Origin: Plumapathes pennacea
Lineage: Eukaryota; Cnidaria; Anthozoa; Antipatharia; Myriopathidae
NCBI GenBank assembly: GCA_964036295.1
Contig: OZ038468.1
Coordinates: 13,588,183-13,652,182, forward strand
Direction: 5' to 3'
Length of the DNA: 64,000 bases
Shown: positions 1 to 12,502 of the stretch, piece by piece
How positions within the stretch are numbered: position 1 is the first letter of the stretch
Layout: every line of letters starts with the position of its first letter
Translations under genes and position numbers: made by a program
The notes under the pieces: generated by a model
Database searches by the model: none
Seen by the model: only the letters and a program-made list of their open reading frames with translations
Told to the model about the DNA's origin: nothing

Positions 1-165
1 GCTATCTCGAACTCTCAAGTGAAGTGAGACTTAGTTCGAAATAGTGAGGGATTGAGATAGCGGGAAATTCATACCAAGTTAATTTCCGAGGGAAGTCGAA
101 TTCTGTTTGAGATAGTTGGGAGTTCGGGAAAACCAAGTTTGAGATAGCGAGGTTCTACTGTAGAG
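1..165. repeat. Degenerate direct repeats around GAGATAGYGRG
   Basis: The first 165 bases contain several imperfect copies of a motif like GAGATAGCGAG or GAGATAGTTGG joined to TTCG-rich stretches, ending in GGTTCTACTGTAG. It looks like the edge of a short interspersed or tandem repeat cut by the window boundary. No coding potential is seen. Confidence 0.5.
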
Positions 166-356
166 ATTATTACTGTAAATCGGTATTACACATTACTGTA
201 CATGTATGTTACATGTATGTATATGTGTCTGTTAGGACTGTGGTTGCTGTGCATGGATTTAAATAAGCTTTATATATCAAGACAAATTCTATAAATAGTT
301 CTTCAAAAAATCCTTCTGCAGTGTATGTCAACAAAGTAGTAAAAAAGAAAACTTGC

Positions 357-3300
357 CTCATCTATCCGCTTGCCAACTGAAGACACAATGGCCTATTGGT
401 TTGAAAATGAAAACGTCACACAACCAAATCAACATTAACCACCTGTTATCCACTATACAACAAAACAAACGGACCCTTTCAACATTATCTGTTTTTTCAT
501 TACACTCTCAAGAGCTCAATTGTAATACAAATTATCCAAACCATTCAAGAAGAATATGTATGTGGGTGTGATAAAACCAGAATTGATTAAAGGTGATCAA
601 TGGCTGTGTCTGTATAACATATGAAGTTCGATAAGCATGAAACCTGTAATTGGTCTATGAGAACTGAGACTGCATGAGACAATATTAAACTTGATTACTG
701 CACAGGATGATAAATGGTGAAAATACTGCAATCTCCGAGTTAAACTCTGTCAGTAAGATTAGATACAAGATAGCAATGGAGTTGTATCTTGTAGTTTGCT
801 TCTACTGCAGAAGCAAACGTTTAGAAAAAGAAGGGGTGACATAGTCCTAAACTGCACAGCATGGTGTGGACATCCAACAGGATTGCTCTATTATAGCCAT
901 TTTCAGATGACTGTCAAAAGTAATCGTGTGATTGCTTTGGTTTTGCATTTGCTATGCTTTTCGATTGGTCCTAACAAGTTTAAGCAACATTCTTGGCCAA
1001 TCAAGAGCAAAAGCAAAACCTACTTGCGATATTCTCACGCAAGAAAGCAAGTCGCAATGGCGTGTTCTCACACTGCTGATTGGTTTGTAAAACTAATTCC
1101 AATTATTTGGTTTTGGTTTTGGTTTTACTCGGACTTCTAATTGGTCTAATGTGCTTTTGCTCACCTCATTGATTGGCTCTGTGATTGCTTTGGTTTTGAT
1201 TTTCGACAGTCATTCAAAAAGCGCTCTAATCACTCTACTATACTGTACATACCTCATCAAGGAAATTCTGGTGAAACTTGGAGAAGTTCACATGCCACAG
1301 AATTCCATCATCAGGAAGGTCCTGAAATATTTATGGTACATGTGTACAGAAGTTGTGTTTATCAACAAGGGAATAAGCCACCACTTTAGTATAATACCAC
1401 ACAAGTGAATAGTGCCTTGGTATTGCAAGATCTAATAAACTTTTTACCACAACACACTAGTTTCTCGCTCTCTGATTGGTCGATTAACCGTGGTAAATAA
1501 GAGTCCAGACAACGATGTGACGCCAGCTGACGCCAGTGTGTCACGTTTTGCAACGAAATACAGCAAAATTTTCTTGTATATTTCTGAATAGTGTGGTAAA
1601 AAACAAATTTCCACTGGTTTGCCGTGGTGTGGACTCTTATTTACCACGATTTACGCCATCACATGGTCAAAATTTGTTGTGGACTCACTCCGCGAAGTGC
1701 CTCGTGAGTCCACAACATTTTGACCATGTGATGGCGTAAATCGTGGTAAATAAGAGTCCACACCACGGCAAACCAGTGGAAATTTAATAATTGCCAATCT
1801 ATTTGGAACACAGTCAACTCCTTCTAAGACAGACACAGCTCCAACTGTTTGTTTTAGAGAGGCATATCTTAATGTTAAGAGTAAATGACTTGAGAAGCGG
1901 CACAGGGACCACTCCTACCAGGTGTCCATAATCTTAGAGAGTTGTCCATGAAGAGGGAGTTGATCAGTACAGTATATATAAACTGACAACCAAGCAGTTT
2001 GATTGGCCAATCCAACACATTTGTTGTTATCGATGTGGGCATTTTAATAATAATATTATTATATTGACATATAATAAGAAAACAGTAATACTCACATCAT
2101 TCTGAGCACTGGACTCACTGTCAAGGCAAAAGTGTGGGAGGCAAATATTTAGATTAAAGTTATTATAAATTAGAGACCATTAAATGTAAAGTTCAAGTGG
2201 TCAATACCAATCTTGTACATGTCAGCATTCCCCTAACCTGTCATAACCAAATTTATTATATAGACACGAGTGTTTTACTGAAAAATATACCATGCATAAA
2301 ATCCATACAAAACTATGTCCGGGACCCGAGTGGCAAATTTTCCATATCCTCACTAGTGAGATATCATTGGCATCATTTCCCGCTTTTGCACAATTGTTTG
2401 TGCAATTTCTCATAAAACACTCGTGTCTAATATAATAAAAAGAAAATTACATGGCAGCTTGAAGATATGGATTTTATTTTCTCGTGGTAAAAACAATGTT
2501 TTACTCACTCGCGAAGCACTCGTTCGTAAAATATTGTTTTTACCACTTGAAAATAAAATTCATATCTTCGTGCCGCCGTGTGATATCCTCTATATATTTT
2601 TGAACTATCATTAATTTATTTGATATTTAAAAGTGCAGGGCTCAAAAGTTAGTGAAACAGAAAAAAATTAAAGGGCTGAACAGACTGCTGTTTGTTTACT
2701 CCTAAATCTCACCCGATTCTCTAAACAAAGCTGAAGTAATCATTTCTATCTTCCAAATAATACCTCTTTAGTATGATCACCAACCTGGGGTTTATTCTCT
2801 GTCGTTTGTTACTCTGTTCAAACTCATCCATGCTTCTCTTTCTTTTTCTTTGTGCAGAACCTTGAAAAAAATTAGATGCCAAGATTTCTAATTGCAATTC
2901 AACAAGCACAGAAATACATGAAACTGTATGATATTTTCAGATTCCCCTTGACCAATAAATTGCTGCATCTGCCCCATTTCTGAACAGAATTTAATCTTAT
3001 ACTATATAAACCTTTAGTTCCAAACTGATCAATTTCAGTTGTAAGTTCTATGTCCCCTATCCCCCTTCCCTCTCCCTGTCTCCCCCCCCCCCCCCCAACC
3101 TGGGGGAGATGGTAATTACAGTTGGAATTGATTGAAAATGCATAAATAATATTATGGGTGTACAGTGCAAACTGTACTGTTATCTAGTTGAGCTTTTTAA
3201 CCCTTTCTCTTCCAAGCTCAGAATACAAATTCTCCCTATCTCTTAATGAGAAATGTATGAGTGATGTAGTGAGAACTGATAGTTCAGTCAGCTTTCATCT

Positions 3301-3980
3301 GAGCAAGTTATCAGAATTTAAGTTCTCCTTCTGTACAATATATTTCTGCTGAGAAACTCAAGGAGAAAATTCAAGTTGATCACTCTTGGGAATGGAAGGG
3401 TTAACAGCTGCACCTATGCACACTTACTTTGCACTGCCATGCCAGGAGGTAATGCATACATATTCTCTTCCATCTTCACGATCAGCTCAGCATCCATCTC
3501 CGAATCTTGCAGCGGCCGCACTCTCTTCAAAAAATGTCCACCAACAAGTTCCGCAAACTTCTCTCGGATCTGCGTCTCATTATTACCAGAGCTATAGCGT
3601 ACATTGACCTTCTCTACAATCCTACTCATCGCATCGGCACCATGCAGTAGAACGTGCTCCATGATCAGCTCGGCCTCATCACCGAACAGCTTCTTGGCAC
3701 AGAACGTGTACCGTGAAAAACGAGTAAAGAGCAGGATATTAGTTAAGCAAGCGTTGTAGACTGTCGTGTTCTTTTTGCTCTTTTCAAATTTGACGAGATG
3801 ATGTTGAATCAGAGAACACAGCGCCCTCTGAACTTCTTCCCTCGCCAGTCCAGTCTCGCGGATTATGTCTCGAAGTGTTCGAGCTCCCTTTCCCACCAGG
3901 TATGACCCAACCTTCTCTACCAAACTTCCGAAGTGCTCTTCGAGTATGTGGGACGCAAGGCACTTTTGTGCGGCTGACAT
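357..3980 (-). CDS. POLR3C: RNA polymerase III subunit RPC3 (5' part, five exons, runs off the left edge)
   Basis: POLR3C is a Pol III-specific subunit of the RPC3-RPC6-RPC7 initiation subcomplex, built of winged-helix domains. Five exons fit in frame: 3980-3428 (ATG at 3980, starts MSAAQKC; N-terminal helix-turn-helix region), 2860-2785 (lysine/arginine-rich linker QRKRKRSMDE, like the human KGKRRRSSDE), 2117-2096 (22-nt micro-exon), 1321-1253 (LPDDGILW...FHQNFLDE, like human PDDGIYW...FHQHFRDQ) and 392-357 (AIVSSVGKRIDE, like human AIVSAVANRMDQ). Phases are 1, 2, 0, 0. All introns have AG acceptors; the last exon ends on a GC donor (GAG|GCAAGT). The rest of the roughly 530-aa protein lies outside the window. 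It is divergent from the sulfotransferase gene. Identification rests on similarity to the human protein from memory. Confidence 0.88.
880..1240. repeat. Dispersed repeat with CCAAT-like boxes (copy 1)
   Basis: This stretch shares blocks with 8050-8470, 14430-14640 and 17100-17300: runs such as AACCAATCAGAAGCCAA, GTTTTACTTT, CGCCACTTG and GCAATCACACG, here in reverse orientation (CGTGTGATTGCTTTGG). It is a low-identity interspersed element of about 250-350 bp rich in ATTGG/CCAAT. No coding frame is shared between copies. Confidence 0.5.
1605..1785. mobile_element. Near-perfect foldback element
   Basis: Arms of about 85 bp read AAATTTCCACTGGTTTGCCG inward from both ends and meet at a short loop around 1690-1700 (CACTCCGCGAAGTGCCTCGTG). 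It lies in a POLR3C intron. A related arm segment (CCGTGGTAAATAAGAGTCCA) occurs at about 1488. No coding capacity; a MITE-like or foldback insertion. Confidence 0.8.
2252..2439. mobile_element. MITE with inverted ends TTTATTATAT(T)AGACACGAG
   Basis: The left end TTTATTATATAGACACGAG and the reverse complement of the right end (TTTATTATATTAGACACGAG) match over about 27 bp. The interior is non-coding. It sits in the POLR3C intron between exons 2 and 3. Confidence 0.7.
2450..2580. mobile_element. Foldback element, about 55-bp arms
   Basis: CATGGCAGCTTGAAGATATG on the left is mirrored by CATATCTTCGTGCCGCCGTG on the right. The arms continue through TTTTATTTTC and GGTAAAAACAATGTTTTA. It lies directly beside the 2252-2439 element and has no coding content. 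Confidence 0.7.
3197..3404. mobile_element. MITE with TTAACCCTTTC ends
   Basis: The ends TTAACCCTTTCTCTTCCAAG and CTTGGGAATGGAAGGGTTAA are imperfect inverted repeats, with about 165 bp of internal sequence. Degenerate relatives lie at 11017-11207, at 35352-35410 (partial) and at the right edge of the window from about 63805. It sits in POLR3C intron 1. Confidence 0.65.
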
Positions 3981-4466
3981 TTTACAAAATTTGAAGTTAG
4001 CATTCACTACTGTGCGTCCGCCATGTTGGAAAATAACCATATGAGCCTGCATACACGGACCAGCAGACATCAACCTCGTCCCAGGGCCATCCGCGAGTGA
4101 AGACCCTTTTTCTCGAGTTGCATATAAACCCAGTATGATATTGAGGCTGCTCTTCGTTACAGCAGTGCATGACGAATATCTCCACAGTTCCATCGGTCCT
4201 GTTGGTAGGTTTTTAGAAAATCTGTTTCATTCGCAGCACCCCCCCCCCCTCCTCCTCCACCTCCCATTTCCCCTCCTCTGGTGTGGCTCGGACCGGACTC
4301 CCTCCCCCAGCCCCCCTTTCACATTGACATTGGCAACTGCCAGAATACCCCGCAGAAAAGATTTGGGTCACAAGCCAACACAGGATATGACAAGACGTCC
4401 CGCTGTTGAGAACATCACAAGCCAATTGACCTTTCGAAACCTCGACATATCACATTACACGCGAAG
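3981..4466. promoter_or_regulatory. Shared upstream region of POLR3C and the sulfotransferase gene
   Basis: The two start codons face away from each other across 486 bp, so this interval should hold both promoters. It contains a C/T-rich tract near 4238-4320 and no clear TATA box. A bidirectional promoter is inferred from layout only. Confidence 0.5.
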
Positions 4467-7400
4467 ATGGCGAGTTTGAACCGCCGTCTATGCTACTTCT
4501 TTTTCTTTGCATTGATATCGCTATTGTGGTTTACGCTCTTGAAAGAGTTCAACTACAAACCGAAGAGATCTTCGACAAACCAAGCCAGAGGTAAGAAATC
4601 ATAGTACATTATCGCCAGTAGAATATGCGGTGGTTAGTTCCGTTTTATGCACGCAAGCTGTTCCATGTCTAATCGTGTTATGACACTTGTTTGCACATTT
4701 AGTAATGCAAAGAGAATGAGCACTATCTATCTAAGTCTTTGAACTTCATCGTGGCTGAACGATTGCTGGCAAGCAAATAAACTGATGTTAAATATAGATG
4801 TCTGAACTGTCATCGGTCGCTTCTATATCAATACGTTATCCCGGTGAGTTCTCCACTACTGCAAGATATAAAGCGAACGGTATCGACAGATACGATTTAT
4901 GTTCACGTTCACTCTGACGCCGGAATCGACGGAAAAACTTAAATGAGTCAGTCAGTAAAAGAACCGCAGTTCCGAAATGGCGCACTGCTTCTGATACAAT
5001 CTGGGACGGTGAAAGACGAGCTTGCAATAAGATGGCTGCCGAGATTAGCACTGCAGGAACTCATGAACAGGCAGTGTCCACACAAACTTTGCTGATTTGT
5101 ATTTCCTGGTCTCTCACAGAAAATGAAGCAAAACGACAATTACAATACAGAGTCCAGACTTTACAGTTGAAAGTGAACCTTATATGCTCGAAAAGGATTT
5201 AGCAGGTGCAGCTCAAAGAAACAAAAACGCTCCAATGAAATTGCAATCACGCCCAGAATATAGGAGAGGATAAGATATCCAAATCTGACATTTGAGCGAA
5301 ATGCACCTAAAAATACTCTTGAGAAAGATTTGCAACATTACACGGCCGCCCGACAGAAAACACGCATCAAACCGGCAGCAAACAGCAACACGAAACCAAA
5401 ACTTTGACTGATAGGTTCGTTAGGACAAAAGTTACAGGCTACGACGATTGTAAAATTATTCATGCAAAGCTTGTTGAACTAACTCATTCGCGAAGCAAAA
5501 CATTGGTAAAAGGACTAGCCAAGGGGCCTATGCTGAGTATTAAAGTGATCCACAAAAGACTTGTGGAGGCGATAATAGAGAACTGGCATTCGTGAATACC
5601 ATGATGAATGATGATGGAGTAACGGAAGTACCATAAAATGTATCGTATTGCCAGCCTGAGGAGAACTGAGAAAGCTATTTTTAGATGATATTACTCAGTC
5701 GTCGCACTACAGGTTTTACCGTTCAACAGTTTGTTGTTTGAAGAGATAGATAGAGAAAGAGTTGTGTTAGATAAAATCATTGATCAATCCAAAGATCTTC
5801 CTTCAACTACGTCTTCCAGATTTGCTTAGACAATTACTTGACCTTGCGTTGTGATAAGTAGCATACAATTGACCTCTCGTAAACTATACTAGCAAGTATG
5901 CTGGTAGCATCGCAGGAATGTTGAAATCATCATCATTGCGTTCATATGCCCAGAATTGCCTTGTGGGGGAATGGGAGATCTCCAGTCCTCTCCTCTTCCA
6001 CTGACCTCCCCACAGATCAAAGTAACATTTTGTGGTTACAGAACATCTGCTTCGAACTTCGAAAAAGCGAGTATCATGTTTGTTGTAATGTTAAATTTTT
6101 AACGAACTAGACTGGCGTTGCCAGTGAGACGCGTCGAGACCAGAATATACTAAAATGGAAAGTAGGGACAAGAGTGGAACTCCCAAGAGAGACTTCCAGT
6201 TTCTCACCAGAAAAATATCACACAGTATAGAGAACTTGGCTTTTGACACCTTGCTCAAATGAAACCTGATTAAACTATAAATTATCATTACAGCACTCAT
6301 ACACTTGCTTCTTAAAGGTTGAGCGACCCTGCATTTTGAGAATGCGTGACATCTCTTTTTATGCAAAATCGATTTTGACAGTTTGACTTTGGCTCTTATG
6401 TCTAATCAGAGGCCACGAATAACTGATCCGCCTTCGCTTCAATACTTATGCGTTTCTTTCATTAAATGAATACATTTCTTCTATTAGGTTTCCGAGTATT
6501 CGTGCTCTGTAACAAATATAAAATTGAAAGCGAGGAATGTAACACGAGACATGTTTACAATATTATTGCGGTTTTGTTCAAAGTGTGTTCAGTCCATTTA
6601 TGACTGCAAACTCAATGCTCAGGACTATTTCGATGTATTTTTCATTTCTGATATACAGTGACTATTGCGAAACAAAGGCTACATGATCGAATGAAAGAAA
6701 CATTTCAACAGGCAATGTACGATAAGCAGAAGAATTTTATGAGGCAACAGATGTCACGTACAGAGTAAAGCATAAATCGTCATTGTATTGCGGTTAAAGC
6801 TCATCGTAGCCTTGGTTTTCGTTTTCGGCCTGTTTTCTTCCCAGAAGTATTTCGTGTCGCCACAGAAAGTTTCGTTGGGACTATATATTTAGGGGTGACA
6901 GATATTTGCAATCCCCCAGCGGTATCCATCAAACATCTGTTTACGGCTATTCTCAAAGCTTCTGCGGTGAACTTAAGAACGCAAGCCAAAATCGTTCCCT
7001 AAAATCCAGTTTATCCGTGCATGTTCCACAGAGCCCAATGGTGTTGAGTTTGGATGGGATGCAGTTAACTTTTACACACAAGTATAACGAGCAATTCACT
7101 GGCCACATCTCGAGTTGTTTTGAAGTCAATTACGTCATCGCATATCACGTGATAATGTGAACCAATCACCGTATGCTGATTCTCGACCCACAAAAAAACG
7201 GGAAAAAAAAGAATTTCCTTTTTTAAGCTCGTCGGGGCCACGCTCCGCGACCAATTAATTCATTTCATTAGCATAAATCAAATTTCTACGGCGAAAATTA
7301 ATTCCATGTGTGAATCCTCAACTATCACTATAATAATTCACCGCTTTCATACGATGCTTTGCGACATTGAATCCATCTTACTCCAGACAAATACGTCGCT

Positions 7401-9679
7401 GAGCTGAACTATATACCCTTGAGTTTAATCGTCAACGTTAAAATTTCGTCTGCATTAAATTCGAAGACAGTGCGACGTATAAGCCTAAAACTCAATAATT
7501 AGGAATATAAAAACACCTTGTTGTTATTTTGTTATCTTTTTATCTTTCAGGGAATCCAGCTCGCAACCCTGCGAAGGAACTGAAGAACGTTTTTGATGAC
7601 GTCTCGAATTTCGTGATTTTTATTGGCTATCCGAGAAGTGGACACACTCTTATTAGCTCGCTTTTGGATGCTCACCCACACGCGATCATTGCGAACGAAT
7701 TTGACGTCATAGGCCAATGGCAAGGATGGGCTCTTCAGAACAAAAACAAGTATTACTTGTTTAGCCAGTTGTATAAAAATTCCCAGAAGGAAGTGCGGGA
7801 TGGTACCCGTTCTCCTTCGAAAAACCATCGGTACAGTTATCATGTGCCAAACCAATGGCAGGGAAAGTTCGATGACTCTATCAAGGTACCGTATTAGGCG
7901 GGTTTTTGTTTACATGTTTACCTCATTAGCATACATCAAGCTACAAACAAATAGAGTTCACTACCGAAAATTTAAAAGTTATTTGTTGAATACTTTTTGA
8001 GAAACGACATTTATTCAAACTGTAAAAATAGAAGAAAAATGTATGGCTGGGTGTTGCAGGAAGTACACGGCCAATCACAGAGGCTGTAAAAAAACACTTC
8101 TAACCAATCAGAAGCCAATTGAAAGTAATTTGCGTTTTCTTTGAGGAAACCAATCAGGAGTCGCCGCAGTCATCGCCAATTGCTTGCTTGCGTAAGGATC
8201 GCGATTTGTTTTGCTTTTGTTCCGATTGGCCTGCCAGTGCCAAACTTGTCTGGACCAATCCGAAAGCATCCTCGGAGGCCCAGGGGGAGATTGTGGGGCG
8301 GGGGCAAAAAGCTGCGCAGGGCGAGGGGGAGGGGGGCAAGAGGGGAAGACGCTTTTTGTTTCCCGCCCCACGATCTGCCCCTGGGTCTCCGAGGATAACC
8401 CGAAAGCGTAAACACAGCAATCACACGATTACTTTCGACAGTCGTTCGAAAATAGCTCTGTTGCCAGCTCTCCGGCTAATCTATGTTACATTCTCTGCTA
8501 CTTCGTCCACAGATTATCGGCGCAAAGAAGGGTGGGATGACGACAAAGAAACTTTCAAAACAAGAGAACATAGACACACTAAAGCAGATCAAAAAACGCA
8601 TCGGAATACCAGTGAAGTTCTTCCACGTGGTTCGAAATCCGTTTGACAACATTGCAACCATGTTGCTGAGAGCGATGAAGAAAAGAGTTGATGCCGAGAA
8701 AAAAGAAGCAGTAAGAATGTTTCTTACACTTCAGTCTGTTTCTGCATGATTTATACCCCCCTTATGTATTAGTGTCCGTTCATTGCGTGTACAGTCAGCT
8801 TCCTCTGAGATGGACACCCTCGGACCAGCTCAACTGTTCGTTTTGAGAGGCAGTTAGAGTAAATGACTGAAGAAACGGCAGAGATTGCTCCAACCAGGGG
8901 GAGTTCACTGTATACTATATTTGGTTGGCTAAGTGGCTGTGGTTTGAATATCGTGGTGTGCATGTTATATATTTTTTATGTATTTTATGTTGGTTTGGAG
9001 CTTTTATGGCTTATTTTGTACGCATTTTTATTTGCGAGTAGTATGTGTTTTGAGTTGGGTGGGGCTATTTTCTGTTTTGATTTCTGTTCTTGTATGTGTT
9101 GTGCTGGTTTTAATGGTTTGTGTTGTGTTATGCTGGTTATTGTGTCATTATCGTTCTGTCTTGTGCTGTGTTTAGGTAAAATAACACGCTTTCCACGGGC
9201 GGGATGAGTTGTATTAATATGTTGTAATGTGTTGTGCTGCGCTATGAAATGTTACAATGCGGAGTGTGCTTCACGACGACATTCAGCAGCTTAATATCAT
9301 TCTTATCAGCTTGCTCTCTGGTTGTTTTTATCAACAACAGATAAACAATACCAAAGGCTTGGATAAACAGATCGAGAAGTACTTCAGTTTGGTGGAAAGA
9401 AATACAGCCCTCAAGAAAACGCTTGGAAACGACGTCCTAGAAATACAGAACTTCGACGTGATTGAAGATCCTCGTTTCACAGTCCACAGAATCTGCGAGT
9501 TCTTACAACTGGAGTGTAACTCAGGCTACCTGGACAGCTGTGCCAGTATTGTGTTCGAGGATCCATCTAAAACGAGGTTTACTGTGGTGTGGACGAAGGA
9601 ACAGAAGCGAACGGTGTACTCAAAGATGGAAAAATATGGTTTTCTGAACAGCTACAGCTTTGATTCAAACAGGCGCTGA
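4467..9679 (+). CDS. Type II membrane (Golgi-type) sulfotransferase, four exons, 331 aa
   Basis: Predicted to transfer sulfate from PAPS to an acceptor in the Golgi lumen. Exons: 4467-4590, 7551-7885, 8513-8710 and 9341-9679; all junctions are GT-AG and phases fit (1, 0, 0), giving 331 residues. The start MASLNRRLCYF leads into a hydrophobic anchor (about residues 9-25), as in type II Golgi enzymes. Exon 2 carries the 5'-phosphosulfate loop (IGYPRSGHTLISSLLDAHP); exon 3 carries the 3'-phosphate motif (HVVRNPFDNIATM). The last exon has the usual late LEIQNFDVIEDP...FLQL region and ends in TGA. Substrate (carbohydrate or tyrosine) cannot be told from sequence. Introns 2.96, 0.63 and 0.63 kb contain repeats, listed separately. 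Confidence 0.85.
6800..7215 (-). pseudogene. Decayed copy of an exon plus upstream region found at 61.4-62.9 kb
   Basis: Within sulfotransferase intron 1, the minus strand reads ATTTTGGCTTGCGTT...ATAGCCGTAAACAGATG and resembles minus-strand sequence at about 61490-61570 and 62540-62600. Its 5' flank (ATCACGTGATAATGTGAACC) resembles 62800-62850 (ATCACATGATAATATCAACC). The reading frame (MACVLKFTAEALRIAV...) is short. I read it as a broken duplicate of the weakly supported gene family at the right end of the window. Confidence 0.35.
8050..8470. repeat. Dispersed CCAAT-rich repeat (copy 2), interrupted by a MITE
   Basis: AACCAATCAGAAGCCAATTG...CTTGCTTGCGT...CCAAACTTGT...GCAATCACACGATTAC matches copies at 14430-14640 and 17100-17300. 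Position 8267 begins a nested element, so this repeat is older than the insertion. The 175-aa plus-strand ORF crossing it (8119-8646) runs through two repeats and out of frame with exon 3, and is not a gene. Confidence 0.6.
8267..8397. mobile_element. Mutator-like MITE with 9-bp target duplication
   Basis: Inverted ends CATCCTCGGAGGCCCAGGGG and GGGTCTCCGAGGATA enclose a G-rich 131-bp element. Flanks ATCCGAAAG (8258-8266) and ACCCGAAAG (8398-8406) form a 9-bp target duplication with one mismatch. The same termini bound the larger foldback at 31668-32852, so both belong to one family. Assignment to Mutator-like elements is inferred from the 9-bp duplication and long inverted repeats. Confidence 0.8.
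8960..9250. other. Strand-asymmetric T/G-rich stretch in sulfotransferase intron 3
   Basis: About 290 bases of the plus strand are dominated by T and G, with many TGTTGTG, TTTTATG and GTTTTG runs and very few A or C. It gives long open frames of hydrophobic residues that are composition artefacts. Origin unknown; nothing protein-like is seen. Confidence 0.55.
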
Positions 9680-12502
9680 GTATGATACAGTGGAATCCCA
9701 TCTATTTGTGCTTACGTCACATTTGGTACTGTTTTTTGGGGTTTGGTCTTAGTTGACACCGCGGAAATACGTTCTTGACGTCACTTCCGTTGGTCAGCAT
9801 TCGTTGCCATGGCTATTCGATCTTTTGGCTCAAACTGACTATGGCTATCTCACTTCTCATATTTCGAGGTAAAATTTCACCTCATGTGCAAGCCTCGTTT
9901 TTCTTGTACACAACTTACCTTTTAGAAAATGCATTAAACTAACTTATAGTTGAGTATCGAGTCCTAGTATTGTTGAGTTTCTTGGCTAAGTCTGGAGGTC
10001 TTATGAGCGATACATTTAACTACAAAACCTGCACTTGAATCCACGGTTTTGTGCAATAACCGCTGACTCAAAGCAAGGTGATTACACGGCCAAAAAACAT
10101 ATTCCCGTGGTGTCGTCTTAGCCGTTTCACACGCGCCGAACCTAATATGCAAATGAGCAAAAACGAGAATTTTGTATAAAATATTTTATGCTTCACCATC
10201 AATTTCCATCGAAAGAAGGCTAACTTTAGAATATTCAGTTAAACGAAGAATTGTAAAGCCTCTCTTTAAAGAGTTCTTGCTATTACGAACTCCAGTCGTT
10301 TAGATTGCTTACGATTGTTCTTTGAGAACTCTTGCGGCAAATGAAACCTAAAGATGTGATAACTCAAACGAAAGCTCTTGATGAGTACATTCCATAGCAG
10401 TGTTCAAGCTGTTGTTAATGAGCAGATTTCAGTCTTTTTCAGCCACTTTTAGGTTCAGAGAAACGTGACGCAGAAAGGAAGTATAGTGAGGTATAAGTGA
10501 ATCATGGATGCCATGCGGAACAATCGATCATTTAAACAAACTAAGGTAAATTGTTTTGTATATTTAGGTGATTTGCAATATCCTACTAGAAACAATGCTT
10601 CCACGAGCACAGAAGTGATCTCTAACATGGCACAGCAACGCATGCTTCTCCATAAAAAGCTGCTGGTTATTTGACGTTTACTTCAGTTCAGTATATATAC
10701 AACGTTTTATATCTTCCCATAAACTGCTAGCTAAGGAAGACAAGAAAATTTCGCAAAGAAAGCAAATAATGTTTAACGTGGTAATACTCTTAACTAGTTT
10801 ACAGTCATACATGTACCACGGAAAGGAAATAATAATTCAGTCTCTTTTTCCACTCTGAATTGTTACAGTGAAAAAGATGTTTGACGATTTTGGACTCCTT
10901 TGGTCACCCTGTAAAACATCGCCCAACAAAGTTTATCCAACAATGTTGAACTCGTTTAGACAAGGATCAGACACTCCCACCAGCTGAGGTCAGTCTTTAG
11001 GCGTGACTTCAACTGAGCTCTCAATACAAATTCTTTCAACTATAGGAAGTATATATGAATGAGGTAGTGAAAATCGATAGATTGATGAACTTGCATCCGA
11101 GCCGAGATTTCAAATGCCAAGCTCTCCGCACTCTTACGGTATATACACGGTAAGAAATTGAAAGACAAAATTGAAGTTGATCAATCTCAAGAGTAAAAGC
11201 AGGTTAAAATGCAATATAGTTCTCGTTCGATACTAGGGAGCTTAAGCAAACTAGGACGGCGACGGCAACGCGAGGAACCAGGAAAAGAGTGTCTCTGTAA
11301 TCCTTGCCTTTGTAACCTTGCCTATTCTTAGTTTGCTCAAATTTGTTCCGTTTTTGCCGAAGTTTTATTGCTTTCATCGTCTCCTACTAAGAAGAACGAT
11401 TGTCGTAATTTCTCAAAATGTCGTCCACATCCTGACAACAGCATAAAAAAGAAGAATTTGGAGTCGCACGCGAGAGTACGACAACCTGAGATCATGTCAA
11501 TTTCACACATTCACGTGCGCCTTTTGTCTTCTGCAATAAGTTTTATTGTTTCACCGACGTTGCCGTCGTCCTCTCCCGTCCTGGTGCTTAAGCTTTCTAC
11601 TGGTACATGCAGACTGCCAACTGCAAAAGGATACTTACTAAGACGTTATTAAGGTTTTAAGAATAAAAAGACCAATGTCAGAAGACAGATGAAAAATACA
11701 CGAAGCAGAAATATTGCCCTTTGCACATGCACCTTTTTGGCTCTTACCATCTTATCAACACATCGCGGGCACACCAAGCTGAACCATAAAATATGACGGA
11801 AGAAATTTAATCTGAAAAGAAAGCTAGAGGTTGAGCTCATTTTCAAACGGCCAAATATTTTTCTTACGGACGAAATAATATTGTGTTAAGATTCAATTTG
11901 CTCAGTTTTGACACTTGGCGTAAAACGTTTGGGCCCATAGTGTCCACTGCTCAGATCGCCATATTGCCTGCGAACATTATTTACATTGTCTGCGACGCCA
12001 ATGGAAAACCGTTTTCCAGTTAGGTTTTGCTGGCTATTTTTCACCTCTCTTTGCGACTGTTCTCTTGTCCAAGTTGTTGGTAAGTGGGTTATAAACATTG
12101 CTCTTTCAAAAAATCGTGCTTTCCCACGTGCGTTTTTCACACATTCTAACGTGCACCTCCAGTCTCTTTTATAATAATTTTAAATGTGTTGTTCGGTGGT
12201 ATCGTTATGGGCCAAGCTATTCAAAGCACGACAACTCTAATCCTTGGTTCGGCCTAACTTTTGACTTGATCTTTAAACACTGATGCTGAAATATTTTGCT
12301 CAAACAAAGTTTAAACTAAAACAAGCTCTTCAAGTGGTTTTCGTCTAAAGATTGCCGTCACTGTTCATCAAGAGACCTAAAAGAGAGCATTTTGATGATT
12401 CCTGGACTAGCTAATCGGGCTTCGAACAACCAAACCCGATGGATTTTGCATTCTGACAGAAATGTTCCAGTTCGGTCGGTAGTCTGCTGGTTGGTTGTTA
12501 CT
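9680..12502. other. Gene-poor intergenic region
   Basis: No convincing exon was found between the convergent ends of the sulfotransferase and MYND genes. Contents: a degenerate TTAACCC-type MITE at about 11017-11207, sequence around 10360-10410 (AAACGAAAGCTCTTGATGAG) repeated at 15890-16010, and a degenerate MITE at 12226-12430. Short ORFs here show no recognisable motif. Confidence 0.55.
12226..12430. mobile_element. Degenerate MITE of the GGGCCCGGTTTTTCAAAGC family
   Basis: TTCAAAGCACGA...CTAATCC at the left and CTAGCTAATCGGGCTTCGAA at the right match the ends of the better preserved copies at 26251-26493 and 43505-43733. The interior is diverged. Confidence 0.5.

Noticed and set aside
8119-8646. 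175-aa plus-strand ORF
   Set aside because: It crosses a dispersed repeat and a MITE and reads sulfotransferase exon 3 in the wrong frame.
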